64,000 bases of DNA, taken from the NCBI GenBank assembly GCA_949592205.1, contig CATIUR010000004.1:87346337-87410336 (forward strand), in the 5' to 3' direction. The stretch's first letter is position 1. Each line of letters opens with the position of its first letter. Positions 34,814 through 46,600 of this stretch are shown piece after piece. The position numbers and the translations under genes were made by a program. Source of the DNA: Helichrysum umbraculigerum (Eukaryota; Streptophyta; Magnoliopsida; Asterales; Asteraceae). Below the pieces are notes generated by a model. It ran no database searches. It saw only the letters and a list, made by a program, of their open reading frames with translations, and was not told the origin of the DNA.

Positions 34814-36743
34814 AAAACTTGTCGTGAACCCGATCAGTCACGGTCGTCAACGCAACGGAAGGAGGACACGGCAGTGGAGTTTTAAATTTATAAGAGCTGG
34901 GGACCTAAGTTTTACTACGGCTGTATAGCAGCAGTATGACCTAGGGTCGTTCTTCAAGCTAATCGTATTGTGAAACGGGAGTATCAAGACAAGTCATTTA
35001 TTTTAGTGATGGGATTTTTTTTTAAAACAGAGTTTGAGTGGGTTTTTGTTACTTAGGTCCGTATTTTAAAGCAATTAAATAAAAAGTAAATAAATGGAAA
35101 ATAGAAATAGGGATGAAATCAGTATGAAGGGTATGTGTCTGTTATGACTTCGTTAGCTTATGCGGGGGTGATGCTAGGGTTTTGATATGAAAACGTCTTT
35201 TAAAGGTTTGTGTCTTATCTAAGCTTAATTGTTCGTAGTGTAAACACTAGTACCCTACTGATTGGGGAAACCAATCAGTATGTCACTGAATACTAGGCCA
35301 AATTGAGTCTGATCGGAGGAAGATGCTCAACTCTTCAACGTTATCCAGTGATGGAGTAACGACCCTTCTTGGAATATTAGTTCCTGGGTGCATGAGATAG
35401 AGTAACATACCCACTAAGGTTCCGACCTTTCTTAACACTACGAGGACAACAAAGTCAAACAAGGCATTTAAGATTAAGACTTGGTTTGGTGACTATTAAC
35501 TTTATATTAATGGTTATATTTTAGTCTAGAGCTTTCATTACGGTGTACCATGTGATTATACATTTCCACAGTTTTCCAGACCCAAGATGTACTAACGGTG
35601 TACAGTGCATCTAAGCATTTCCACAGTGTTCCTGATCTTTAGGTGTACTAACGGTGTACAGTGCGATCAAACATTTCCACAGCTTTGAAGTCAAACCAGG
35701 ATGTGACACAGTCTTCAACCACCGACATTTCCTTAGCTCCTACGTATTTGTACTTCACCAAAGGTGTTTCCAACGTTACACGAAGTACAGTGCCGTTTAC
35801 CGTGGTCTTTCCGGGGTCACATACTTTATGGTCACTCTAGACTAGTTTAAACTACGTTTGTATTAAAGCCCAACCATCTATGATATAAACCAGCCCCTCA
35901 CTATTTCCCAATAAATCCCTGATTGATTCACGGTGTACTATACGAAAGGTTTTAAACAGTATTTCCACAGCTACGCAATTCAGACCATGTTTACAGTTTC
36001 AGAAAACATAGATAGGTAGTGACCGTTTGATCAAGGTTCGCGACTCCTTGTCATAAAGGTTCTAACCACGTTTAATTGGAGGAAAGGCGATTTGGTATAG
36101 AAATTCATAAATACAAGATTAATATATCACCGGTTTTCATTTATATAATATAACTGGAAACATTATTTCCACAACGGATTGTGCCCACGACTTTCATAGC
36201 TTCCACGTTCCGTACTACACACATAAGTGATGATTCCGACGCTATACAAATGAAAGCCGTATAACGTTACCTCCGTTATTTCATAATGTTATCCAATTAT
36301 ATGTTTAAAGCAGCATCACCCCACACATATATAAACTAACTACATCATAACAAACACATAAGGAAACTACTCACTACGCATAATAACAGATCCTAAATCT
36401 AGCATAATAACAATATCAATTATCATTATAACAGATAAGGAAAGAAGTAACCGTTAATAAAGCGTAGATTGAATAAGCGTATAGAGAGAGAGTACAAGCA
36501 GAACTTCCGCAATATCCTTGACAATATTACAATAAAAGCCCCTGAACTATTCCCTACGCTATTACAAAAGTAGCCCCTCTGTTAGTTTCAGTTAAATATT
36601 AACTGAGAACTAACTGGATCAAACCCTAATTTCTAGAGAGAGAAAGAAAGAAAGAGAGTTTAGAGAGAGAGAGAGTGTGTGAGAGAGAAAGTGGAAATGG
36701 AGAAATGAATGGAATGTTGAAGTGTGTGGAATGATGGAGGGGT

Positions 36744-36760
36744 GGCCTCCTATTTATAGG
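36744..36760 (-). promoter_or_regulatory. LTR TATA box
   Basis: Sense CCTATAAATAGGAGGCC, about 85 bp downstream of the palindrome array at 36848-36939. The same element is at 25240-25256. Confidence 0.7.
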
Positions 36761-36847
36761 CAAAGCTTGAAATCAGCCGTACAACTCGCGAAGCACGCAC
36801 GTACAAGCAAACGAAGCACAAACGGGCAGCATATGGGGTACACAGGG

Positions 36848-36939
36848 CCGTATACGGACTTCATAGGGCCGTATACGGTGTGTTATGGGCCGTATACGGT
36901 CTATGAAGGGCCGTATACGGTGGCCAAGGCCGTATACGG
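36848..36939 (-). repeat. Five-unit GGCCGTATACGGCC array in LTR
   Basis: Cores start at 36848, 36869, 36890, 36911 and 36930. These are even palindromes with a 21-bp period (last step 19), placed just upstream of the TATA box. Confidence 0.85.
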
Positions 36940-37441
36940 CTTCAGTCTGATTTCGTTCGTTGCTTAAAACGCGCGTATCTCCTTCGTTATGCGTCCGTTT
37001 GACCTGATTCTTTCGCCTGTCTCTTCGTAATTCCGTTAAGCTTCTAATGGTGCCAATCTCACTGAAATTGGATGTGTACAACTTTAGCATAGCCGAAATC
37101 ACTTTATAGGAGTTTGTAACCGTCCAGTCTTTTCCGTCCTTTGTCCGATTTGCATGATTCTTGATTTTCTCGTCTCGATTTTACCTATTACATCATATAA
37201 TAAGGTTAGAATATGTTTATCATAGGATAAATGAGGGTGCGAGAGTTGGTTGCTGCTTATTTGCTCCGTTTTGTTCGTTATTCGGATGTTTTTACTGATT
37301 TTTGTAGCAACGTCTATATTTTGAGCACTTTAGTGAATTTTAGTAAATAATGATTGTTTTGGAATGTTTTCACTAAAGATGTGCCCAAAAAGTGTGGAAT
37401 AATGGCTTTGAAAACATGACTTTTTGCGTTACATCAACGCG

Positions 37442-37551
37442 AATTCGTTTTAAGGGAATTGTGTTCAACACAAGCTCCGACTTTCTTAACGATTCTTTTG
37501 TTTCGTTGTTTACATATTCTCTGTTTCTTTTATATCAGATATTTTATAACA
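37442..37551 (+). repeat. Copia 5' LTR, right portion
   Basis: Matches 46078-46186 of the 3' LTR (GAATTCGTTTTAAGG to TTTTATAACA) and continues the sequence broken at 23311. Confidence 0.85.
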
Positions 37552-38307
37552 GCTTAAAACGAATTCGAAAACGAAACTGTAGTTTAATACGTTTTCTTTA
37601 TTTTTTATTTCTTTCGTTTCTGGAACACATATTCATTCTCTGAAAACATAACCAGGTTGCTTTACACCTGTGTTGTTTCGAGCATACTGTGTTAATAACG
37701 ATTGAAATTTACCAAAACCATATTCATTGTTTGGGTTCATTATCAGACCATCAAATCTAATTGATTGTACTGATATACATGAATAATGATGTACACAAAT
37801 CATTATATGTTTTGTTCTCTTTAATAAATTGATTTTGTAACAGAAAGTATGTTTTCTTCACGTTTGTCTAAACAGCTACTACAACATACTATTCAAGGAT
37901 TGCCTTTATGAAACTGTTTCTGGAATTAATTATTTTAATTGAAATCACTTATTATTGTTCGTACAATTCGCATAGTTAATTGGTTTATATAACAGCTTTT
38001 AAAAGCATATATATACAACTTCAAATTAATTGAGAATTTGTACATCTTGATATAAATAACAGCCCTTGAAGAAGATTTGTTATACGTTTGCAACCAATTT
38101 TGTGGATTGATTTGCATATTTAATCAGTCCACAATTTTGATCGTTTTTCTATCGAAGATAAGAAACCAAGATTGAGTTTCTTATCCAAGAAACCAAGATA
38201 GAGTTTCGTATTGTTTTCAAGAAACCGGGCTAGAGTTTCTTGTTTATTATAACTTGTTACGATTAATTGCTTATTCGTTTCAGTTTGTTGCGATTTTCAG
38301 ATTTACT
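37552..38307 (+). other. Copia leader between 5' LTR and gag
   Basis: AT-rich, no open frame of note. No tRNA-complementary primer site was recognised at its start. It holds a short direct repeat, AAGAAACC(A/G)(A/G)G(A/C)T(A/T)GAGTTTC, three times at about 38160-38240. Confidence 0.6.
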
Positions 38308-38914
38308 ATGGCTGAGGGTCAATCTAGTGCTTCAAAGCAACCAGTGTCTGGTGCTAAAACTGCTACTGTGACCGTTCCAACTATTGCTACTCATGCTGAG
38401 AGGCCGAAAAAATTTTCTGGTTTGCACTTTAAGAGGTGGCAGCAGAAGATGTTCTTCTATCTCACTACCCTGAATTTGTCTCGGTTCTTGACCGAATCTG
38501 TAACCCAACTTGCTGAAGGGGAAACCGATGCACAAGCTTTGAGAGCTGTTGAAGCTTGGAACCATTCTGACTTAATTTGTCGGAACTATAACTGAATTGC
38601 TTGGTTGATGGATTGTACAATGTTTATTGTCAAATCAAGACTTCCAAAGAACTATGGGAATCATTGGATCGAAAGTATAAACAGAGGATGCTGGAACCAA
38701 GAAATTTGTAGTAGCTCGGTTTTTGGATTATAAAATGGTTGATTCTAAGACTGTGATCAGTCAAGTACAAGAACTGCAAATCATGCTTCATGATATTCAC
38801 GCTGAAGGTATGACATTAAGTGAGACTTTTCAGGTTGCAGCTATGATTGAGAAGTTACCTCCTGGTTGGGTAGACTTCAAAAACTATCTCAAACATAAGC
38901 GTAAGGAGATGTCA
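38308..38914 (+). pseudogene. Copia gag, N-terminal part (frameshifted)
   Basis: ATG 38308 opens MAEGQSSASKQPVSG, and continues with FSGLHFKRWQQKMFFYLTTL, typical of copia Gag. The frame breaks at about 38593 and again near 38680, but the homologous text continues (WESLDRKY, FLDYKMVDSK, IEKLPPGWVDFKNYLKHKRK) up to the solo LTR inserted at 38915. The downstream part resumes at 41605 in phase. Confidence 0.8.
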
Positions 38915-41604
38915 TGTCGCACCCCTAAATTATGATGCGGAAGCGGGTCGGTTCGGGGCGCGACTAATCAATAATCAAGCACACAAGGTATACAATGAAC
39001 GACTCTATATGCGTCGTTTTACAAATACATTGATATTATAAAAGTTTTACACTGTTATAATATAGTTTACAAAAGCTCTTGAGCCAAATGATAGAGATTC
39101 TATGGCATAACAAAATATACAAAATATAGTAATGCATGACAATCTCTTGATGTCTGAATGCGACTCGAGCTAATGGGCATCCTGAGTGGCAGTCTTACTA
39201 CTGCTGAGTACCTGAGAATACACGCTAAAATGATCACCTAAAAGCTGGTGAGCTCACAGGTTTAATGACAAAGTGTAATGTATGAACCGTAAGATTTAAG
39301 TATGAATATTTGTAATTAAACAAATAAGTAAATGATAAAAGATGTATATAACTGTCATGAGCACATAGTCTGAGCTTAACTGAGGTGTCAGGATCACAAT
39401 TAAGTGCCTGAGCGAGGGTGCCTCTATGCGTGTGCCTAATCAACACACGTATGAACAAATGATAATGCGTCCGTTTGACCAGTCAGTGCTTGCTAACCTG
39501 GACGGGGATTGTCAGTCCCATATGGTACCATACACTAACATTCACGCTACAAAGTATTACCAAACTATGCTTGGAGGACTTAAATGATTAGATGATAAAC
39601 TCATGCAGAATATAGCGATATTTGATACTTGCGTTCACATGTAAAACAAATAGAGCATGTATTCTCACCCCTAGTGTAAAAACAGTAAAATATGGTCTAT
39701 GAGACTCACCTGAGCCTAATGAGATGCTAACAAGCACAAATGATGGTTTACAAGAGAAATGATGTCGTTCAATCGAATGAAACCTGCAAGGCGTCTTTGA
39801 CGCGCAAGGTTTTGATAAATGATTAGACTATTGAAACCTGCCGGGCGTATTAAACGCGCAAGGTTAAATGATTAGACGTCTCAACAGACCATCTATACTA
39901 GTTGTTCCCTCAACTAGTTATGTCCAAATCATTTGGTTAATGTTTATGTTTGAGTTTGTAAAAATGTATACGGCTCGTTGGTGACGGTTTGTAATAATAA
40001 TTTCAAACTATTATTATTACACATGATTTGTTGTGCTTATAAAAGTATACGTGTTTCGCATATAAGTCGTATCGTATAAGTTTAGTTGTTACTCAAGTTC
40101 ATTATATCCGTTACACTTTATTTCATAAGTTACAAAATTTGGCGCGAGTCCGAAAACCGAAATATGCCATTTTCGACCCCTAGACGACCCCGAAGGGCCT
40201 AAAACCGGCTAGGCTATGGTACATAGCCTTGATCATTGGGCCGTTTTCAAGTGACAGTGCGAATCTTAGCCCAATCCGTTGCAATAAATTTTTCATCGAG
40301 AAGCTACCCTGAAAACACTAACCTTCGACGTTTTCAAAAAAAATATTCATCCCGTTTTAGCTTGTATCCGCCGGATCAGTTTGTTGATCCGCCGGATCAT
40401 GAAATATAAAGGGGGATCCGCCGGATCATGTATTGATCCGCCGGATTGAGTGATTTCGGGTGGGATCCGCCGGATCCAACAAGCGATCCGCCGGATCGGG
40501 GTCTTTTTGGAAGGATCCGCCGGATCAAGTAAGTGATCTGCCGGATCATGGCATAATTTCAAGGTATGCACGACTTATTGAATGATCCGCCGGATCTAAT
40601 GAATGATCCGCCAGATCCTGGTACATTTTCAGGGTCTGATCGAGCTACAGCTTAAATTCAACTAATTTAGGTTCGATTTTTGGACATAATGAGTTTGTGG
40701 ACCATCATAGCATCAATATATATGTTATATAAACATGTAAATTTAAAGAAAACCGGAGTGATTCCTTACGATAAAAAAAATGGAGACCGTGGTGATGATT
40801 TTGATGATGATGATCCAAGAATGATGATGAATATGATGATCACGATGGAGATGATGATGTTGTTGCTATTCCTTGTGTTGTTGTTGATGATGTAAACCGA
40901 GAGAAGAGAGACCGAGAGTAATAGATGAAAAAGATGAAATGAATGAAATGAAACTGGGAAGGGGTTTTGGGTCTGGCCGGCTCCAATAATTGGAGTTGGT
41001 TGGGCTCAATTCGCAGTACAAAATACCCGTGTTTTTGTACCCGATCGTAAAAGTAGTATAATATTTTTAAATGATAATTTTCTATAAATGATATCGTACG
41101 TATTCTAATCGAAGTATCTTAATAAAAATACTTTTAATGAGATATAAAAATATATTTTTGTTTTAAGTTTGTGAGACGGATGTTATTCGAATGGTTTCGT
41201 CGCGTTTTAGTAAAACTGAATAAAACGAATATGTTTTATTTTCGTTTGAGTAAATAATAATCATTATTTTCATAAATGATAATACATTATTTATATGTTT
41301 TGTCGCGAATGTTTGATTTGTACGATACGAGATACGTTATATATTATCAAAAATAATATATAAAAATTAATGAGTGTATTAAATAATAATTCTATATTAT
41401 TTAATATTTGATTTCACCAATGCCCGTATAAATGAATCGGAATTTGGCCGATTAGAAAATGCACGATTAAGTATAATCGCGTACTGATATATATTCAACA
41501 ATATATATATAGATACATACAATTAGTCTAATATATAGAACAAATTACATGTATTTCTAAATGATTAGGAACTAAAAACTAGTCCTAATTTGACGGGTGT
41601 TACA
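38915..41604 (-). mobile_element. Solo LTR of a tRNA-iMet-type Ty3 element, inside copia gag
   Basis: 2690 bp with the exact target duplication TGTCA (38910-38914 and 41605-41609). Sense ends are TGTAACACCC and GGTGCGACA. It shares with the LARD LTR the block around 40150-40290 (TTTCGACCCCTA, GATCATTGGG, TTTTC) and CGCTTCCG (sense) near its 3' end. No gene; the open frame at 40680-40895 is a low-complexity by-product (Met/Asp repeats). Confidence 0.92.
40368..40614 (-). repeat. Ten-unit GATCCGCCGGATC array
   Basis: Cores start at 40368, 40389, 40418, 40438, 40467, 40488, 40517, 40538, 40587 and 40608. Spacings are 21, 29, 20, 29, 21, 29, 21, 49 and 21 bp, i.e. pairs of palindromes 20-21 bp apart separated by 29. 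The unit is a 13-base odd palindrome; few units carry a substitution (40538, 40608). Confidence 0.9.
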
Positions 41605-41978
41605 TGTCAGTAGAAGATCTTATTGTTCGTCTCAGGATTGAAAAGGACAATAAGTTGGCTCAAAAGAGTAACTACACGGCTACTTCTACTAAAGCAAATA
41701 TAGTGGAACAAGGTCAGTCGTCCAAGGCAAATAAGAACTACAAAGGCAAAGGCAAAAGAAACAATGAAAAGAATGGCAAAGGGAAAACTGTGAACCTTGG
41801 TCCGAAAGCTGGGATTGTGAAAAAGAAATTCCAAGGGACTTGTTACAATTGTGACCAACCGGGTCATAGGGCTGCTAATTGTAAGAAGCCAAAACGTGAA
41901 TCTTCACGTCAAGCTAACATGGTGGATGATGATGTGATGGGACTTGTTGCTATGGTTTCCTATCTTAGTCGGAAGTGA
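41605..41978 (+). pseudogene. Copia gag, C-terminal part with zinc knuckle
   Basis: Continues the gag frame after the solo LTR: VEDLIVRLRIEKDNKLAQK, then a Lys/Gly-rich basic stretch and the CCHC zinc knuckle CYNCDQPGHRAANC (from about 41844). It ends with a stop at 41976-41978 that overlaps the start of the following frame by a few bases. All four zinc ligands are intact. Confidence 0.85.
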
Positions 41979-44900
41979 ACCTTGTGGATACTGATTCCAA
42001 AGGGTGGTGGGTTGATACCGGGGCTACACGTCATGTTTGTTCCGATAAGAGTCTCTTCCACACATTCAAGGAAGTTGAAGATGGTGAAAAGCTCTTCATG
42101 GGAAACTCAGCTACCGCTGAAATCAAGGGTGAAGGAAAAGTGATCTTGAAGATGACCTCCGAGAAAGAGCTCACATTGAACAATGTGTTGTATGTGCCTG
42201 AGATTCGCAAGAATCTCGTGTCCGGGTGGTTGCTTAATAAGTTTGGTTTTAGGCTTGTGTTTGAGTCTGATAAAGTCGTGTTGACCAAGAATGGTATTTA
42301 TGTTGGTAAGGGCTATGCCCTAAATGGTATGTTTAAACTCAATGTAATGGTTATCAAAAGTGAAATGAATAAGACTACTACTAGTTCTACTTTTATGCTT
42401 GAGTCTGCTTCTAATATATGGCATGGTCATCTTGGTCATGTTAATTTTAATTATATTCGTTGTTTGATTAAATTGAATTGCATACCAACGTTTCATATTG
42501 ACTCAAATTACAAGTGTAAAACATGTGTTGAATCCAAACTTACTAGATCATCATTCCAATCGGTTGAAAGAAAAATCGAACCACTTGATATAATTCACAC
42601 AGATATTTGTGATTTAAAATCAACTCCAACAAGAGGTGGCAATAAATATTTCATCACATTTATTGATGATAGCACGAAATATTGTTATGTATATTTACTT
42701 AAAAGTAAAGATGAAGCAATCGATAAATTCGTGTTATACAAGAATGAAGTTGAGAATCAACTTAATAAAAAAAATCAAGGTAGTTAGAAGTGATAGAGGA
42801 GGTGAATATGTGTTCACCATTTGCTGAATTTTGTGAGCAACATGGTATTAGACATGAATTTACTGCTCCTTACTCACCTCAACAAAATGGTATCGCCGAG
42901 AGAAAGAACCGTACCTTGAAAGAAATGATGAATGACATGTTAATAAGTTCTGGATTAGGTCAGAACATGTGGTGAGAAGCTATACTCTCGGCTAATTATC
43001 TTTTGAATAAGATACCTCGGAAAAAGAAGAATGAAACCCCATATGAATTATGGACGGGAAGGAAATCTTCCTACAAATACTTAAAAGTGTGGGGGTGTTT
43101 AGCCAAGGTGGTTGTTCCACCACCTAAAACGGTAAAGATTGGACCGAAGACTATGGATTGCATATTCATTGGATATGCTCACCATAGTAGTGCCTATCGA
43201 TTTCTTGTGCATGAATCCAAGATTCCCGATATACACAAGAATACGATTATGGAATCAAGGAATGCTTCGTTCTTTGAAAACGTGTTTCCTTGTCTAACTT
43301 CATATGAACAACCTAATGTGGTTAATCATGATGAACAACCTAGTATGGTTAATCATGATGAACAACCTAACGAGGTTAATCATGATGAAAGACTATATAG
43401 TCAAGTTAGACAAGAACAATCCGAAGAAGAGGATGTTGAACCAAGAAGAAGTAAAAGGGCAAGGGTTGAGAAATCATTTGGTCCTGATTTTGTCTCTTTC
43501 ATGATAGAAAGTGAACCCAACACCTATCGAGAAGCAGTTACTTCTTCTGAAGGACCCCAATGGAAAGAAGCCATCAAAAGTGAAATAGATTCTATTTTAC
43601 AAAACCATGCATGGGAGTTAGTGGATCTTCCTACGGGATGCAAACCACTAGGTTACCGATGGATCTTTAAGAAAAAGATGAATACGGATGGCTCGATTAA
43701 TAAATACAAAGCAAGATTGGTGATCTAGGGTTATAGGCAACGAGAAGGTCTAAATTATTTCAATACCTACTCGCCGGTTACCCGGATAACTTCCATAAGG
43801 ATGGTACTTGCTATAGCCGCCATTAGGAATTTGAAAGTTCACCAAATGGATGTAAAAATGGCCTTTCTAAACGGGGATTTAGAGGAGGAGATTTGCATGG
43901 AACAACCCGAGGGTTTTGTTGCCAAAGGACAAGAGAAGAAAGTTTGCAAGCTTGTTAAATCATTGTATGGTTTAAAGCAAGCTCCAAAGCAATGGCATCA
44001 AAAGTTTGATCATGTCTTGATAGATAATGGTTTCAAGATCAATGAATGTGATAAGTGTGTCTACGTGAAAGACACAACTAATAGATACGTCATATTATGT
44101 CTCTACGTGGATGATATGCTAATCATAGGTAGTGATGATAAGATGATAAGATCAACAAAGGATATGTTGAAAACAAGGTTTGACATGAAAGATATGGGTT
44201 TGGCGGATGTGATTCTTAGTATCAAGATCACAAGGACCAAAGATGGTCTTATGTTACACCAAACTCATTATACGGATAAGATTCTTGAGAAGTTTAATTC
44301 AGGTGATTCTAGTGTAGCTAGAACTCCAATTGATATAAGTCAACACCTATCTAAGAATAGAGGTCAAGGTGTTTCCCAAGTTGAATATTCAAGAATCATT
44401 GGTAGTCTCATGTATTTGATGAGTTGTACAAGGCCTGACATAGCATATGCAGTAAGCAGGCTGAGTAGATATACTAGTAATCCAAGTACTGAACATTGGA
44501 AAAGTATAACGAGATTACTAAGATATTTGAGATACACTCGTGAATATGGACTACATTACAAAAGATATCTAGCTGTAATTGAAGGATAAACCGATGCAAA
44601 TTGGATCTCTGACATAAAAGATTCAAGAGCAACTAGTGGGTATGTTTTCACACTAGGAGGTGCAGCTGTATCTTGGAAATCGTCCAAACAAATGGTTATA
44701 GCTAGATCCACGATGGAATATGAGTTTATCGCTTTGGATAAATGTGGGGAAGAGGCAGAGTGGTTACGTCAATTTACCGAGGATATACCTAGGTGGCCTA
44801 AGCCGGTAACGGCCATTAGTATACATTGTGATAGCCAATCGGTAATTGGTAGAGCTCATAGCATAATGTATAATGGTAAGTCTCGGCATATTCGACGTAG

Positions 44901-45057
44901 ACATAACATTATACGACAACTACTCTCAACTGGAATTATCACAATTGACTATGTGAAGTCAACTGATAATATTGCGGATCCACTAACTAAAGGCTTAAGC
45001 AGAGAGGTAGTTTACAGGTCGTCAAGAGGAATGGGACTAAAGCCCTTGAATGAATAA
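41975..45057 (+). pseudogene. Copia pol: protease, integrase, reverse transcriptase, RNase H (broken)
   Basis: Protease WWVDTGATRHVC at about 42005; integrase zinc region HGHLGHVN...CKTC (42420-42525); integrase core with IHTDICD and FIDDSTKY (42594-42680) and the Glu motif PYSPQQNGIAERKN (42870-42910); reverse transcriptase with MDVKMAFLNGDLEE, LYGLKQAP and the catalytic LYVDDMLI at about 44100; RNase H from SCTRPDIAYAV to NIADPLTKGL (44425-44995). Breaks: a frameshift in an A-run near 42770, and in-frame stops at about 42973 (Trp-stop-Glu), 43726 and 44587. Apart from these the frame is continuous, so decay is moderate. It resembles Tork-type copia, but I cannot assign a lineage with certainty. 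Confidence 0.88.
43309..43389 (+). repeat. Three 27-bp tandem repeats in copia pol linker
   Basis: Encodes three copies of a nonapeptide of the form EQPN(V/E)VNHD between integrase and reverse transcriptase. Copies differ by a few substitutions. Confidence 0.75.
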
Positions 45058-45601
45058 GTTTGTACAAAGGAAAACCTCACCTAGTTGACTGGAGATCCCA
45101 AGATCTACGTTCAAGAGGACAACCTAATTGTATGAACGAAGGGAGGTCACTGTGGGGGAAGTTATTTTATTAACTAAATCCGTTAAAAAGGGAGTTTATT
45201 AAACTTCCTAGTCCATTCTTACATTAATAGTGATAGTTAGGTTAAGCTTAATGCTTTCAATGATTTTGAAAATCACCTATGTGAGAGAGAAGTGGGGTCG
45301 CTTCGAAGGGAAATGTGGGGGGCACATTTCCTAAGAGCTCTTGCAGAACCAGGCTAGTGTTCAGGACCGTAAAGGACACGACTATGAGGAGTTGACATTG
45401 TCAGGAAGAGTCATGTGTGAACATGTATTGTCGTCTACATTAACAGCAGATCAGTTCAAAGACATCGCCGTCTACTGATCGCTAGGAGACTAAGTACATT
45501 TTAAAAGGGATGGTTCAAAGGGTAACACCTGCCTATCCTATTCAAAACTCAACTGTTGAGATTTCAGTATGATTGTGTGTTATTCTATCGATCTCCATTC
45601 A
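45058..45601 (+). other. Copia 3' non-coding region up to the G-rich polypurine tract
   Basis: Follows the RNase H stop. It contains residual text of a C-terminal extension (DWRSQDLRSRGQPN in frame at about 45090) and ends at TCTCCATTCATGGGGGGGG, which I read as the polypurine tract. The 3' LTR sequence that should follow it is missing its first ~330 bp. Confidence 0.6.
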
Positions 45602-46186
45602 TGGGGGGGGAGGGCAAATCCATGGCCAAAACGGGTCGGGGCTCCTGATCCATTGTGCGCTCGCACGTCCTGCGTACACGAATGCAGCTCGAAAAAATTC
45701 GGGCTTGTGCAAGCCGGTTTTTTTTTGTAACCCGGTCTTTTTGGACCCGACCCGTGACCCATTGTTTTGACCCACGACCCATTACAGTTTATGGAAATTA
45801 TTTTAGAATCATTCTGTTAAAACCTCAGCAAAGAGAAACGATTCTAGATGCTTCATTTACGATTTTATTTTTGTAAGTGATATTGTTTCTCTTAATAAAC
45901 GATCTGTTTAAACCCTATTTAAAGGGTGTTATTCTCATCGTTTGAGACACACGAAAAACACATCTCTTTCTCTCTAATTCATGAACGACTACCACATCTT
46001 CTTTTGCGATTTTCAGGCAAGTGTCAAACTCCGGCAGTACGCTGCTTTGGCCGCCGTACCCTGGGAAAAGGACGCGAATTCGTTTTAAGGTAATTGTGTT
46101 CAACACAAGCTCCAACTTTCTTAACGATTCTTTTGTTTCGTTGTTTACTTATTCTCTATTTCGTTTATATCAGATATTTTATAACA
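45602..46186 (+). repeat. Copia 3' LTR, lacking its first ~330 bp
   Basis: Homology to the 5' LTR starts at the G-run (45603-45612 versus 22870-22886) and continues to ATAACA at 46186, after which the target duplication ATATA follows. The 5' LTR segment 22541-22869 has no counterpart here. Confidence 0.85.
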
Positions 46187-46191
46187 ATATA

Positions 46192-46600
46192 AACATCCGA
46201 TCAGGCTTATAGGGCGATAATCATTTAAATCCAATGGGTAAAAAAAAAATTTGGAACAGGAGTGATGAAAGAGGAGTAACACCTACTAGTCAGATTGCCA
46301 ATGGTGAATGCATTTGAAGAAATCATATTTCAAAATATCCCAATATCTTCTTATAAAGTTGAAGTTCATACCATTTGGACCCGGAGATTTAGATCCACCG
46401 CATTCCCATCCTGCCAATTTCACTTCGTCCATAGAAAAAACGGCCTCCAAAAATCTCGAATCATCAGCCTTAATTTTTCGAAAAAGTAGACCTCACTGAT
46501 AAAGAAAAGGGAACACGCAAGTGACAAACATTTTACAACGATAACCGCATTGCAATAGTAAAATTCATTTCCATCCGTAATAATTACGCTTTATCAGACT
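46192..46600 (-). pseudogene. LINE reverse transcriptase, N-terminal half (degenerate)
   Basis: Minus-strand translation gives W(E)CGGSKSPGPNGMNF, FIRRYWDILK and, directly at the copia junction, DYRPISLIGCLY. Together these are the standard start of plant LINE reverse transcriptase, and they continue into KVISKVLVNR at 22535. Several stops and frameshifts. The upstream end fades out near 46600; no endonuclease domain was found. Confidence 0.8.

Larger units (their letters stand above)
23312..37436 (-). mobile_element. Second Athila/Tat-type Gag-protease-X element
   Basis: LTRs at 34820-37436 (5') and 23312-28086 (3', with an insertion), TG...CA ends, primer site at 34797-34813, polypurine tract at 28092-28101. 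The target duplication is ATGCG (23307-23311) and ACGCG (37437-37441); the copia 3' LTR shows that ACGCG is the original. The LTRs differ at only a dozen or two positions by eye, so this insertion is younger than the copia host. The interior holds one broken Gag-protease-X frame and no pol genes. Confidence 0.92.
34820..37436 (-). repeat. 5' LTR of the second Gag-protease-X element
   Basis: 2617 bp, sense ends TGATGTAACG and TTCACGACA. Uninterrupted partner of 23312-28086; it shows the empty site of the solo LTR at 36841-36845. The frame at 35654-35845 is an LTR by-product. Confidence 0.95.
22541..46186 (+). mobile_element. Ty1/copia element (about 6.8 kb without its insertions)
   Basis: The target duplication ATATA is at 22536-22540 and 46187-46191. 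LTR ends are TGTTGG and ATAACA. It contains gag, protease, integrase, reverse transcriptase and RNase H, all degenerate. It is inserted in a LINE and itself hosts a Ty3 element in its 5' LTR (23312-37436) and a solo LTR in gag (38915-41604). The 3' LTR lacks its first ~330 bp. I found no clear primer-binding site after the 5' LTR. Confidence 0.9.

Noticed and set aside
40368..40614. Regular short repeats resembling a CRISPR array
   Set aside because: Units are 13 bp, spacers only 7-16 bp and not protospacer-like, and the array lies inside a plant LTR shared by related elements. No cas genes.
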